A DNA stretch of 64,000 nt from positions 9,586,001-9,650,000 of the forward strand of contig JAILWY010000009.1 in assembly GCA_022113835.1 (NCBI GenBank). Direction: 5' to 3'. This document shows positions 50,115 through 60,529 of this stretch, piece by piece; position 1 is the stretch's first letter; the number at the start of each line of letters is the position of its first letter. The position numbers and the translations under genes were made by a program. This DNA is from Atopsyche davidsoni. Its lineage: Eukaryota > Arthropoda > Insecta > Trichoptera > Hydrobiosidae. Under the pieces are notes generated by a model that saw only the letters and a program-made list of their open reading frames with translations, ran no database searches and had not been told where the DNA came from.

Positions 50115-50410
50115 TACAGGGTGATTCCAAACGTGTTTCTTAATGAATTCAAATACATTTTTAAACATAAATATAACAAGCATAATCCCATAACCCGTTG
50201 AATTCGCGGTTACTCTAGTACACGAAAATTAAGCTCCTCGTGTATATAGTTTCAACAGTCACTGCTGCAATCGCCGACAAGTACATTGCAAAATCGTGAC
50301 GTCACAGTGTTGACACTCTGAGCCACGACAGCGTACATCGCAGAAGCCATGTTTATTTTACTGGAATGTGAGAACTTGAGAAAGTATATTGAATTTTGGG
50401 TGGAACCAAA
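50115..50410. mobile_element. Possible MITE-like sequence beginning TA-CAGGGTGATTCC
   Basis: TACAGGGTGATTCCAAACG at 50115-50133 looks like a TA target dinucleotide followed by a CAGGGTG terminus, a common start for Tc1/mariner-type elements. The following 290 bases are more CpG-rich than the flanks and contain a perfect TGACGTCA at 50297-50304. No inverted copy of the terminus was found downstream, so the far end is arbitrary. Confidence 0.2.
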
Positions 50411-50629
50411 TACAATTTTTTTTTAATTTGTTTTGTATTTAGTATATGTGTAGAAATAACAGGTTGAGAGGTCTGCGTCAAGTTGGGAAAAATTCCAATA
50501 GGTTTTCTTTAATGTTACGGGTAAAGTACTCTATGGCTTTAAATTTATATTTTACGCTATTATAATTTTTAATAAAAAAAAAATTAAAAAAGGACTTGCT
50601 CGCTGCAATAAAATTGAAACGTGCTTAAT

Positions 50630-51060
50630 ATTCGCGGGCCGCGCCATCGTAACAGAGTACTTAGTGCGAATATATCACTTTCGCCGATTATTTTACAAGC
50701 CGGGGCCGCGGAGGGGTTGGCCGATAGGAACAATGAGGGCGTGCAATTTATGCGATCGGCCGGCCGCTCTATTGACTACGGCGGGTCTATTTGATAAAGC
50801 GATCTCCGCGGCGACCCGCTCGCGTTATAAAACACGATCGTTCGGAAAATTTCAATCGAAGTCTTCTCGCTATTGTGTTTGGAAATTATCTCAACCCCGA
50901 ATTACCCCGCGGGATTCGGTGGATTTTCGTAATTCACTGGCGGGACGTGGGTGGCCGCTCAAGATTTACTTCGGCTCTTATTTACGTTTCCTTTTCATCC
51001 CTTCCTTATTAGCTCAAATAAATAACTTTATTCCGTCGATGTAAGACTCAACCCCTTCGG
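50630..51060. promoter_or_regulatory. Strong CpG-rich block, candidate regulatory module
   Basis: Contains GCAATTTATGCGATC (posterior-Hox-like TTTATG core), and CGGCCGGCCG (50757-50766), a perfect palindrome. Further CpG-rich sequence runs to GGCGACCCGCTCGCG. Two overlapping frames in different registers (126 and 73 codons) are open only because stop codons are rare in CpG-rich DNA. No domain is seen. Confidence 0.3.
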
Positions 51061-51409
51061 ATTTCTACAGATATTCTTTTGTTTGGATCGGTGTTTTTCG
51101 AGTATTCCATCTTTTTTTATCGGTTTGCTTTCCGTTAATTGGCTAATGGCGACGTTATTTACTTTTTTTAGAGATTTCATTCGGCTTAAACTGTGTTATG
51201 TCTACTAAAGTTTTACGAGTCTATTAACCTATGTAATCATTTTTTAAATTTTCATAGCTTTTGTCACTTTTACTTAGTACACATTTCATTTTATTTCTCA
51301 TTTCTCCAAAATATTCAAATCTGTTCATGGAGTAATAATAATTTATATGATATTTTTAACAAACATAAATTAGAGAAACTCTCGTTGAAAAAATCCTTAT
51401 TTTTTTGAG

Positions 51410-53100
51410 CCTCGTCACAAAGTACAAACAAATTTGAAAGAAATTAAAAAATCTGTCAACCATTTAAGTGGCTTTATATTTCAAGTCAACCTTTCGTTTT
51501 ATATATTATTTTATTTTATGCTTGTTATTTTTGTGTTTACGTCATATATTTCATGACTCTCCGAAGCAGAACTTTGCTCTAAAAGACGAGATTTGTCCAA
51601 TTGGAGAAGACTTGTGTTGCTCTCAATTCCGAGTGCATTGAATGCACAGTAAAAGAATTCACCCGATCTGTCTATCTCAACTTCGATTTAAAAAAAATGT
51701 TCTTATCATAACATCTTCCTTTTAATAACAAGCTTCTGCAGCTTATCCGCTGGATGCACGACTTTTGAAGATGAAACATAATTAAATGAACATTAAAGCA
51801 ATTTAAATATACTGAATTTTTCTAAATTTTTAGATAAATTCATAGATAAAATCTTTTAAAAAATGCGCTTTATTTAGTTTATATCCAGTGCTTTGTCTTT
51901 TACTTCTGACTAATCTTATTATTGAAATAATGTTTTTATATGGATTAACGCATACAACGTCCTAGTCTAATTGTATTTATTTACAGACGTTTGAAATTTA
52001 AAATTTGGGACTGGTAACAAATCTGCTAAATTTTGGATAAATTATCAATAGAATTTATTTGTAAACCAACGGTAAAAGTATTTATAATGTCTCCATCATA
52101 ATTTAGTATAAATTTTTTTTTAGCTAAATCGTTTTGTTACAAGTCATAATTTTAAAAGAGTATTGATATTTCGACAGAAAATAGGTTTTCAATTATAAAT
52201 ATTTCAATATAAAAAAAACTAAAAAATATTTAAAAAAAACAATAAGAACAACGGATATCAGTTTTAGCCTCCCAGTATTTTTCAGCATATACAAAATAAA
52301 AATACTATGTTACCCACAATCTTCTCCGTGGTAAATCAGTGGGTTTTTGCGTGACCAAAGAGCTTCATTTATTCGTGATAAGTATTTGACCTATAGATTA
52401 ACCTGGTATCTTGATTTAATAAAAAAAAGCGTTAAATTTACTGCTTTTGCACAAATATCTTAGCTTACTTTCATAATGGAAACTCTAAGTTATGTTTACT
52501 CAATATTAGATTTTTAAATTTATCAATACAATTTACTACGTTTAATTTGTAATAGACTACTCGTACGAATTTTAATTAACATGGCTCTAAAAAGTAATTG
52601 ACTCTTTCAAAACTCACGAACCTGGTGTATTATTTTTTCAGGGATATAAATCTTCTTCTCTCAGAAAAAGAAAAGTTGAAAGAAAATCTACGTGAAAACA
52701 ATACAAATGGCTGAAACAAGGTGACGCCAAAGTTTCCTAAAACAATGTTGGTGACTTTGTTCTTTTGCAACTTCTAATTCGAAAACATACTTCGAAAGAC
52801 TTTTTGTAAACGCTCCTTTTTCTAAGAAGAAAAGTGTCTAAATGAGCGTAAAACCAATTTTTTTTTTTCACAGAACATATCGAAATTCAGTGTATTTTTG
52901 TAAATAACTTTTTGTTAGAACTTCGAATTTAAAAAGAAAATATTCGCCTTATTCTGATTTTTCCCAAAAAAATTACATATATTTCTTTGGGTTCACAATA
53001 ACTTTTCTTCGTTTAAGATTTGAAGTAACAAAATTGTTGGGAGTAAATTTCTTCATTTTTAGTTTTACAAATTACGAAAATCGTTTTTTCAAATATAGTA
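51410..53100. other. AT-rich intronic stretch, nothing recognised
   Basis: No exon, repeat or RNA structure recognised in about 1.7 kb. Confidence 0.6.
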
Positions 53101-53109
53101 GGTAAGTAC

Positions 53110-53520
53110 CGCGAAATTTCAAATCATCTTCACGGTGTCGATAATAAGTTTCATAATCGACAATGGCAACGCCTCTATCGCCTGTGTGATCGGAGGACGA
53201 GGACAGTGAGAGTGTAGGGGTGGGGGCCTCCCCTAATGGTCTACGGAGGGTTGATTGACTCGACGATCACTGTTCGGCGATCGCGCAACATTCTGATGAA
53301 GATAACCTAATCGGAAACCGTAGCAGTCGTCTCATAACCCAGAATGCGAAAACTTTCGAAGAGATCATCTTTGAAGTCTTCTTTTTAGTAAGTAATCTTG
53401 TAAGACATTCGTGAGATCGAGGATTAGATAAGGCGCTGCCTCGATAACGCCGAATTTTAGACATTAATGTGCAAAAAAGACGGTCGAGCTTGCGGTTGGT
53501 AGTGAGCTTTTATTGAGTCG
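53110..53520. other. GC-richer intronic block
   Basis: Contains GGAGGACGAGGACAGTGAGA and GTGTAGGGGTGGGGGCCTC. The minus frame 53267-53464 (65 codons) has no domain. Confidence 0.3.
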
Positions 53521-53879
53521 GACCTGTGACATTTGGTTAAAACCATTCCGCTTCACTCCTTATCGTTTCAATCCACTAAATGGGTTTCATAATTTAGGCG
53601 GTTCTCTAAAATATAATTTATATACAATAATAAATTTTTATAAAATTTAAAAAAAAGTTATGACTTTATTTATCTTATAAATTTCTCAGATATCTTTCTT
53701 GTTGGTAGATTGCTGAGAAATTATAAGGGAACATTCGATAAATATTTTATTTTTTAGATTATTTATTGTTCTGCTTGCGAATAAAACTTTCACGTTTCCG
53801 CAAGGGACACGTTATCAAGGCTCAAAAAACATTAGGAAAAACATCATAACAACAATTTATTCAAAGGAAGCAGCATAAA

Positions 53880-54240
53880 TTGTAGCGGTCTAAAGCACGG
53901 CATACGGTTGCGCCCGGAGTCCGGATGAATAAGTAATGCCCGCGGCCGGCGAACCCTTCTGCGACGCGCGCCACTCTTCCCCGCTCTAAGCGTTCTGTCT
54001 TGCCAACTTAATGGTTTTCATTATCTTTCATCTCGTTCTCCTGTTTGCTACCGCCTCCTTATCGTGAACACTATCCGCCTTTAGAGGTGCCCGAAGAAAG
54101 GGACAGTCGCGGCAGTGACGTGGGCGGGCTTTTTCGGCCTGATAAATTATACTTTCGCGGGCGGGTTTTCTCCCCGACGAGCGCGACGAAAGATTTAAAG
54201 GCATTTAAATTTTTGCGCGTGCGTCGGCTGCGCTAAAAAA
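53880..54240. promoter_or_regulatory. CpG-rich block, candidate regulatory module
   Basis: GCCCGCGGCCGGCGAACCC is near the start. TTTCGGCCTGATAAATTATA (TAAATTA core) and GATTTAAAGGCATTTAAATT are near the end. A 63-codon frame has no domain. Confidence 0.3.
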
Positions 54241-55429
54241 ATTTGCGAAATTTAATTGAACTGCCCTACTGAACGTCTTCTTTTCTTGTACGAGGATAAA
54301 CGAAGATAGATTACCCTTTTTGTGTGTTATTATAATTTTTAAAGTTTTTTTTTTATTTGAGGGGAAAAGACTTAAGTTATAAAAATATATCGATGGAAAC
54401 AACTCAATTGATATTGCAGCTAGCTTAGATTGCCAACATTCGGCTTTGCCCCAATCTCCAAAGGGAGACGCAATAGCTCGAGTGGTGTGGGGAGGGGGCA
54501 GACGCCTAAACGGCACCTGGTCGCAAAAAAAACTTGGCTTTCTTCTGGTTTTGGCAAAGAAAGCAGTGAGAGATTCGTCCTCGCCATTTCCTATTCAACT
54601 CATCGGACACTAATGGCTATGAGATTCTTGTGCTAAAGCTGATGGGTTATGGTCTCATTTCCCCGTGTTTTTGCCTCAATTTGCATGCAGTCTTTTTTGT
54701 TTTTACTTTTTTTACGAGTAACGCGGCCTAGCGAGGCTTTAAGTAGGTTGCGGTTTTATATTTTATGTTCGGGCGCTTTGGTTTATCATAACATTCTTTT
54801 CGTATTGCATTTTTTAATACACTCAACTCAACTTTTTTGACGTGTTTTAAAAAGTAAGATTACGTTCAACTATTTATGTTCCAAATATTTTGCACAACGT
54901 ATCTGCTCATTTTTATTTTGTCATTTTCCCTTTTATAAAGATACAACATTTTATACTAACCCAGGGCTTTTCTGCTAAAAGATGGATGGTTTCATTTGTA
55001 CTACTAAAAAATAATCAATGTAATTTATGTACTATATGCTTTATAGAAATATTTTATAAAGAAAGTATTCATTTATTTTTTGTTAAATACTTTACGGTTA
55101 GTAAACTGAATACGTTACTATATTTGAGTTTTAAGGAATGTACATAATAGATTTTGGATATATTTTTTTTGCGGTTCGTCTTTGATAGACGATAGTGATA
55201 ACGTATTTGAAAATTTACAACATCAATTTTCAAAGTGCTAAAAAAGTCCATTACGAGAATGGCAAAATTATAAAGCCTGAAGCAAACCATTCACTGTTCA
55301 TTATTTTTCATTGTTCAGATATATTCGACCTTTCCGCGCTGGTTTATTTTTCAAAGACTAATTAGTTTCCGGAATCGGTATTATATTCGGAATTCGAGCA
55401 TTTAAAGATTACCCTTACAAATATAATGT

Positions 55430-55870
55430 TACCTGCGAGCACTAATGCGGCCTGCTAAAATCCCGTATGGAAGGTAAACATTTCATCTTGAACAATATCC
55501 AGCCCCCTGCAGTGTTCTGCGCGCCTCGGAACAACCACCTACCCTTTCTAATACCATCATCAGCGCGCGCGTCGGAAGGGTTTAATGACACACTCCCGCA
55601 CTGCTACCTCCTTGGACTCTCCCGTCGCTGTTTAAATTTGCTTTGTCCGTTCAGAGTCTCACCCTCCTGCCGTCCTGCTATCGGCGCATTGTTATAGGAA
55701 TGCGGAGTCCTGGCTCCGCGTGTTAAAAAATCTACGCTGAGCGTGCTGACAATTTTGTAATTGATGAGTTTTTTATCTGTTTAATGGCATTTCAGATATT
55801 TTATCGAATAATCGTTCAAAGGCATTTAGCGGACGCCGGCAGGTAGCGGCCACGCAGATTAAACGATTTG
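55430..55870. promoter_or_regulatory. CpG-rich block, candidate regulatory module
   Basis: GCACTAATGCGGCCTGC, CAGCGCGCGCGTCGG and TTTTGTAATTGATGAG (TAATTGATGA homeodomain-type core) are found along it. The 76-codon frame 55467-55697 has no domain. Confidence 0.3.
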
Positions 55871-56879
55871 CGCTAAAAGCCTCGCTTGAACAAAATTATA
55901 ATTGATTCTCGATACTATTGTGAAGTAAGTGATTTATGACACGAGAAATACACATTTCACATAAATTTGTATAATAGTGATTGGTGTTATTTTTTTTTAT
56001 ATTTATTATTAATAGACTTATTAAGTATTTTATACTCTGTATTACATTCCTAAAAGCCGATAAATAATATAAAACATGATAAATACGTTGGTATTGCAAA
56101 AAATACCAATTAGCTTAAATTCTGCTATTAATGGTGAGAAACGACTTCTTGAAGAGTATTGGGGTAATTACTATAAATATAATGTACTAAAATACAGAAA
56201 TTTATAGCCTAAAATGGAGGCATAAGTAAATAGAAAAATCTCAAATAAATTTAATAAAACTCTGACGCTACGAAAACATATTACGTTTTATATGATAAAT
56301 TCTTATTATTTCTTCCATATATTTTATCAAATCTTCTCTTTAAAAAATATGCCTTTTCTTGAAAAAAAAAAATTCTCAGAGGAAAAAATCTTCCCTGTCG
56401 TATCCGAGCATCGCTCCAGTTCCTTGTCTACCTGTGTTTTACATTCATTGTTCATGTTTATATTTAAGATATTTTTACTTTAATCCTTCCTCCCGTAAAA
56501 GCCAGACGGTTATGTTTCTTAATAAAAGTTAGACAATGTAGTAAAGCCACCTCCGGGAAATACGGGCGGCGGCTCCAAGATGTTGATAAACCATAAATCT
56601 CTTTAACTGTTACTATAAATAATGGACTTACCTTTTCAATAGAGGTAATGGTAGAATTATTTAACGAAAAAAGAAATCTAGCTGTGTTTATGCTTTTTTT
56701 CTTGAGATTATGTGTACCGCATCCAGATAACGGATTTAATGATAATAATGTAATTAAAAATGTTATCAGAAACAATCCCTTTTATGTTATTTTTGTGCAA
56801 AGTTTTTGTGCTTTTGAATTAAGGTCACATACGGTTTTTTTTTTTCAAGAAATTAGTTTTTTAAATTCTATGATCTCGT

Positions 56880-57180
56880 AATGAAGCTCGGCGGCATCGG
56901 AACATTTCCAGTTGCTGACGAAGAGGAGTCTGCCGGCGTGTCGGCATTGTTCTGCGGCCGGCGCGCTGGAGGGCGTCGCCTGGATAATGGCAGTAAATGA
57001 AGCGCCCGGAGCCTTGGACGAGAATCATTTTTCCAAATTTATAAACACAAACAATGGAGTCAGCCAACGGTCGACACTAACGAATGCAATCGCGTCGTCG
57101 GCGCATTTCAGCGGGCCGAATTAATTACGATATGTTGAATGGCGCCGCGCCGCGCGAACTGCGGTTACGGTTTTGCAATA
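56880..57180. promoter_or_regulatory. CpG-rich block, candidate regulatory module
   Basis: One of the densest CpG stretches in the second intron, with TCTGCGGCCGGCGCGCTGG and GGCGCCGCGCCGCGCGAAC. Antisense overlapping frames of about 70 codons lack domains. Confidence 0.3.
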
Positions 57181-57329
57181 AATTGGTCCTCGAACCAAAA
57201 TAATGGACAAGCTAAATTTTAAAAATTAATCGTATAGCACTTCTTCGCGCGTAATTGGACTTTTTGATGAAATTTTATATTGAAAACAGTTTTGTTTATT
57301 TGCCAGGTTCGATTTGATAAATGGTATTC

Positions 57330-58000
57330 ATTGAATGGCTTTTATCTGCCATATTTATTACGCGGCTCATCTGTTTCGCATTTCGATCGGATTTCATTCT
57401 AATTGCGATTTGTGTCGTTATTTGTCAGAAACGAATGACACGTTTGAGGATTCATTCTTTATCGACTACTCAAAAGCCGTCTGCGGATCGAGATTAAATG
57501 TAACTTACGAGTTCCAGGAATATACGATCGATCCACTTCTCGTCGCGAATAAATTCGCTGGAGAACTTAATCTCCCCGAAACCTCGGGATTAAAATCCTC
57601 GCAATTGGATTTGTAAGTTACACTTATCATTCTGCGACAGTCGAGGCGTCATTGTCGTCCCATATAATAACTTCATCCAGTCCCCTCTCATTACACAGCG
57701 AGATTTAGTGCCAAAGACGTGGATTTTACACTCACAATGCCGACTTAAATATCCAGGCCGACTCCGCTCCGTAATTGCTCCTGGAGAGTGAAGATAATAA
57801 TTAAGAAAAGGGGACTGCACGTGGTACGTAGCTTCAACGGGGAAATAATAGGAAGCCGCCATCTTGAAACTATTTATATGTTAGTCTCGATATTAAATTT
57901 TGTTAGGCCTCACGGGCAGGTCTTTTACACAATAAGGCCGGAAGCCTGCGCTTGTAACGAGAGCTTCTCCGGTCGTGGCACACATCGGCGCGGTTTGTTT
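57330..58000. promoter_or_regulatory. TCG-rich block with a 93-codon open frame
   Basis: The plus frame 57335-57616 (starting MAFICHIYYAAHLF, ending LKSSQLDL) is unusually protein-like. It begins with a hydrophobic stretch and has three or four cysteines and an NVT sequon, but I recognise no family. It lacks an obvious upstream acceptor in register, although it ends at a TTTGTAAG that could act as a donor. It could be a small unknown exon, but composition matches the neighbouring blocks, so I treat it as probable regulatory DNA with a chance ORF. Confidence 0.25.
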
Positions 58001-58599
58001 ACGCTGATTGTGTTCAGCGCGGCAGAAGCGTCAGAACGCCGAGACAAATATTTGCAAACTTCAACACATTATATTCAAGGCTCGTCAATTATGATACGCT
58101 TTACACAAACAGGCGCTAATTTTCGCAGAAACTAGATATTTTTAATTAGAGCAAATAAAATGGAAATATATTATATGACAAGAAAGCTTCAGTTACTACG
58201 GTATAACTCTACAGCGAGAATAAGCCATCAGTCTCTAACAATCGCTATGAACGCTTCGGTAATAGAACCTTCTCTCGGGGAACAGCTCCCTGGCCGCGCA
58301 CGTGTTGGTTGGTATAAAAGACCTCGCGCCAACACACATTTGCATACCTGATGGAATGTTCAATTTCAAACGAATTCCTAACGAAATTACTAGGAAATGT
58401 TTCAGTTCAGGCAAAAACACGTTTTCAATTAAAACGGATAATTTAGGGTACATTGGTGTAAGTGTGATTTTAAAGCATATCGAGTACAAACATAATAAAT
58501 GTTTACTTACCGTGTAATATAAAAATAAGTTTTTCCAGTTTATTTTGATTATGCGATTTGATAACTTATTTCTAGATTTTTTCAATGTTATTTAGATAG

Positions 58600-60080
58600 T
58601 CAACAAATAATGAGTCTAAGGCTTGACAAATAAACCTTCGTTGAATATAATTATTTTTATTCGAACACTCTATGTGCACGAAATTTCTCTTTTAGGACAT
58701 CAGAAAACACTTCTGTTTGATAATTTTCTCAGATATATTTTTTTTATAATTCTTTAGTTTCTGGTTGAGTTAACCCAAGAAGTAGAATAAACCGAATACT
58801 ATAGTGACTGTAATTTCCGTTGAAATCTTGGAATTGCATAAACCGGATATATGATCTGAGTCACCACAGCCAGCTTTAACTAACAGAAGGTTGTTATATA
58901 TATTAAAAACATATATTACTAACCTACGATCTTAGTATAATATTAAAAAAAAAAACTTCTTACTATATAATAAATACTTCCTTTGAATGAGATTTTTTTT
59001 CTTATTTCTAATTTTATCTAAGGAAATTTCCTTAGTTCTTTTTTACAGAAAGGTTCTCATATACCTACCCACCATTTTGTAAAACCGTCTTGGGTCCGAT
59101 CCCGAGTTATTCCAACTATTTCTACAAACGAATTTTGTACGCCATTTTTATCATGCTATCCTTTGAAATACCGACATTATTATCAAGTACGTTCCACAGT
59201 TCTTAAATGATACTTCTCTGCGAACCGTTAAATTCAACAAAAATATTTCTCTTATTCCGTTTTTCTACTTATACTCAAATACCAAGTTGTTTTTTGACTG
59301 TCAACCTCAAACTAATTTCAATTTCACCTTTCAATATTACAAAGATTCATATTTGTGCCATTAGAATATTTATATTATTGTAAGTTACTATTATTCACTT
59401 TATATTAAATGTTACCTAGAACTTATTCCTAGGTAACGTAGATAATTTTTGATACTGTGGTTAGTTTTCGAAACTATATATTATACATTTAGAAGCAGAT
59501 TGCTACGCGATAGAAGAGTCTCAAAGTAAACGCCTCACTGCCTCGGTGCTTAATTTTGTGTTATTAAATAACTTAAATGTTACGTATTGTCTTCAAACCG
59601 TTTACAACTATTACATGAAATACCTTAAACTATCAAATTTTGACAGAAAACTTAGCATAAAACGTGTCAACAAAGCAAATATTAAAATTAAAACAGTGTA
59701 AAATTATATGGGTGAGAGCTCGGTGGAATTCCATTTAAAAAAAAATTATAAAATGCTTTTGTGATTTTTCCACGTGTTTAATTTTAATGGAGATCGGTTT
59801 TGCCAACCTTTCACATTGGAATTTTCACATCTTCATCAAGTGTATCTCCTCAAAGGAGGGTGGCGGCCATTTCACTGACAATATAGTCATGCTGAGCCAG
59901 TGGGAAAATAGTGTAGTGGATCCCCGGATTCTTCCACACCACAGTTTTATATCAGAAGGAAAAGTCTGCGTATTACTGCTGTTCAATAGCATTATTATAT
60001 AATCCTTTTCTTATAAAACTGTGGCGTTAAGGTATGATACTCCTTCTGCAGCAGACTGCAGAAACAATAGCAAGAGTAGT
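58600..60080. other. AT-rich intronic stretch before the C15 tract
   Basis: Nothing recognised except a GC-richer patch at about 59845-59950. No exon-like module. Confidence 0.5.
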
Positions 60081-60085
60081 CGTGT

Positions 60086-60100
60086 CCCCCCCCCCCCCCC
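60086..60100. repeat. C15 homopolymer
   Basis: Fifteen consecutive C residues, 213 bp upstream of the exon acceptor at 60313. An outlier in an AT-rich intron. The minus strand would carry G15, able to form G-rich structures. Confidence 0.95.
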
Positions 60101-60313
60101 TTAACTCGACAAGGTACTTCCAGAGCACAATTATCCACAATCATTTCAAGTCCACTACTCCTTTAGACACGCAGGAATTCACAAGCAACAGTTATTATTA
60201 TAACAATGGTATTTTATTTAAAGGTCATCCAAAGGGTTCTCTGTTCGATTGAGGATAGAGGTATAGGTTTGTGTGCACAGTAGCATTTGTCTGACTGCCT
60301 TGTTGTCTTTCAG

Positions 60314-60529
60314 AGCTGTCGGACCCGTGCCGCGACGTGGACTGCCCGTGGGGCGCGCAGTGCATGATGGAGGCCGGGCACGCGGCGTGCAGGTGCCCCA
60401 AGTGCCCGGCGCGCCCGGCGGGCACGGCTTGCGGCAGCGACGCGCGCGAGTACCGCGGCGCGTGCGAGTTGGCGCGCATCGCGTGCGAGGACCAGCTCAA
60501 CGTCACCCTCGTCTACCACGGCAAATGCG
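60314..60529 (+). CDS. Internal exon encoding a second follistatin-like module of the same agrin-like protein
   Basis: A 216-bp exon between a strong acceptor (TTGTTGTCTTTCAG ending at 60313) and a GTGAGT donor starting at 60530. It is phase 1 at both ends, so it can splice in frame to the exon at 39802-40011. Its 71 complete codons hold ten cysteines in the FOLN + Kazal arrangement: DPCRDVDCPWGAQC, ACRCPKC, then ACGSDAREYRGAC, ARIAC and GKC. The Kazal core reads CGSDAREY where CGSDGxTY is usual, and the proline and valine before the second Kazal cysteine are missing, so inhibitor function is unlikely. A glycosylation sequon NVT lies in the last loop. Third positions are G or C in 69 of 71 codons. 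Spacing, phase and composition argue that it belongs to the same transcript as the first exon; that link is inferred. Confidence 0.9.

Larger units (their letters stand above)
40012..60313 (+). other. 20.3-kb intron between the two follistatin-module exons
   Basis: It is bounded by GTGAGT at 40012 and CAG at 60311-60313 and is phase 1. Its contents include a hammerhead-bearing insertion near the 5' end, several CpG-rich non-coding blocks (notably around 45.4-45.8, 50.6-51.1, 53.9-54.2, 55.4-55.9 and 56.9-58.0 kb), a C15 homopolymer 213 bp before the acceptor, and long AT-rich tracts. No further FS module was seen, although an agrin-like gene would be expected to have several. An unrecognised small exon inside it cannot be excluded. 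Confidence 0.7.

Noticed and set aside
53293..53318. CTGATGA followed by GAAAC
   Set aside because: The intervening sequence gives only a 3-bp stem II, with an extra G before GAAAC. No stem I pairing was found, so it is not a hammerhead.
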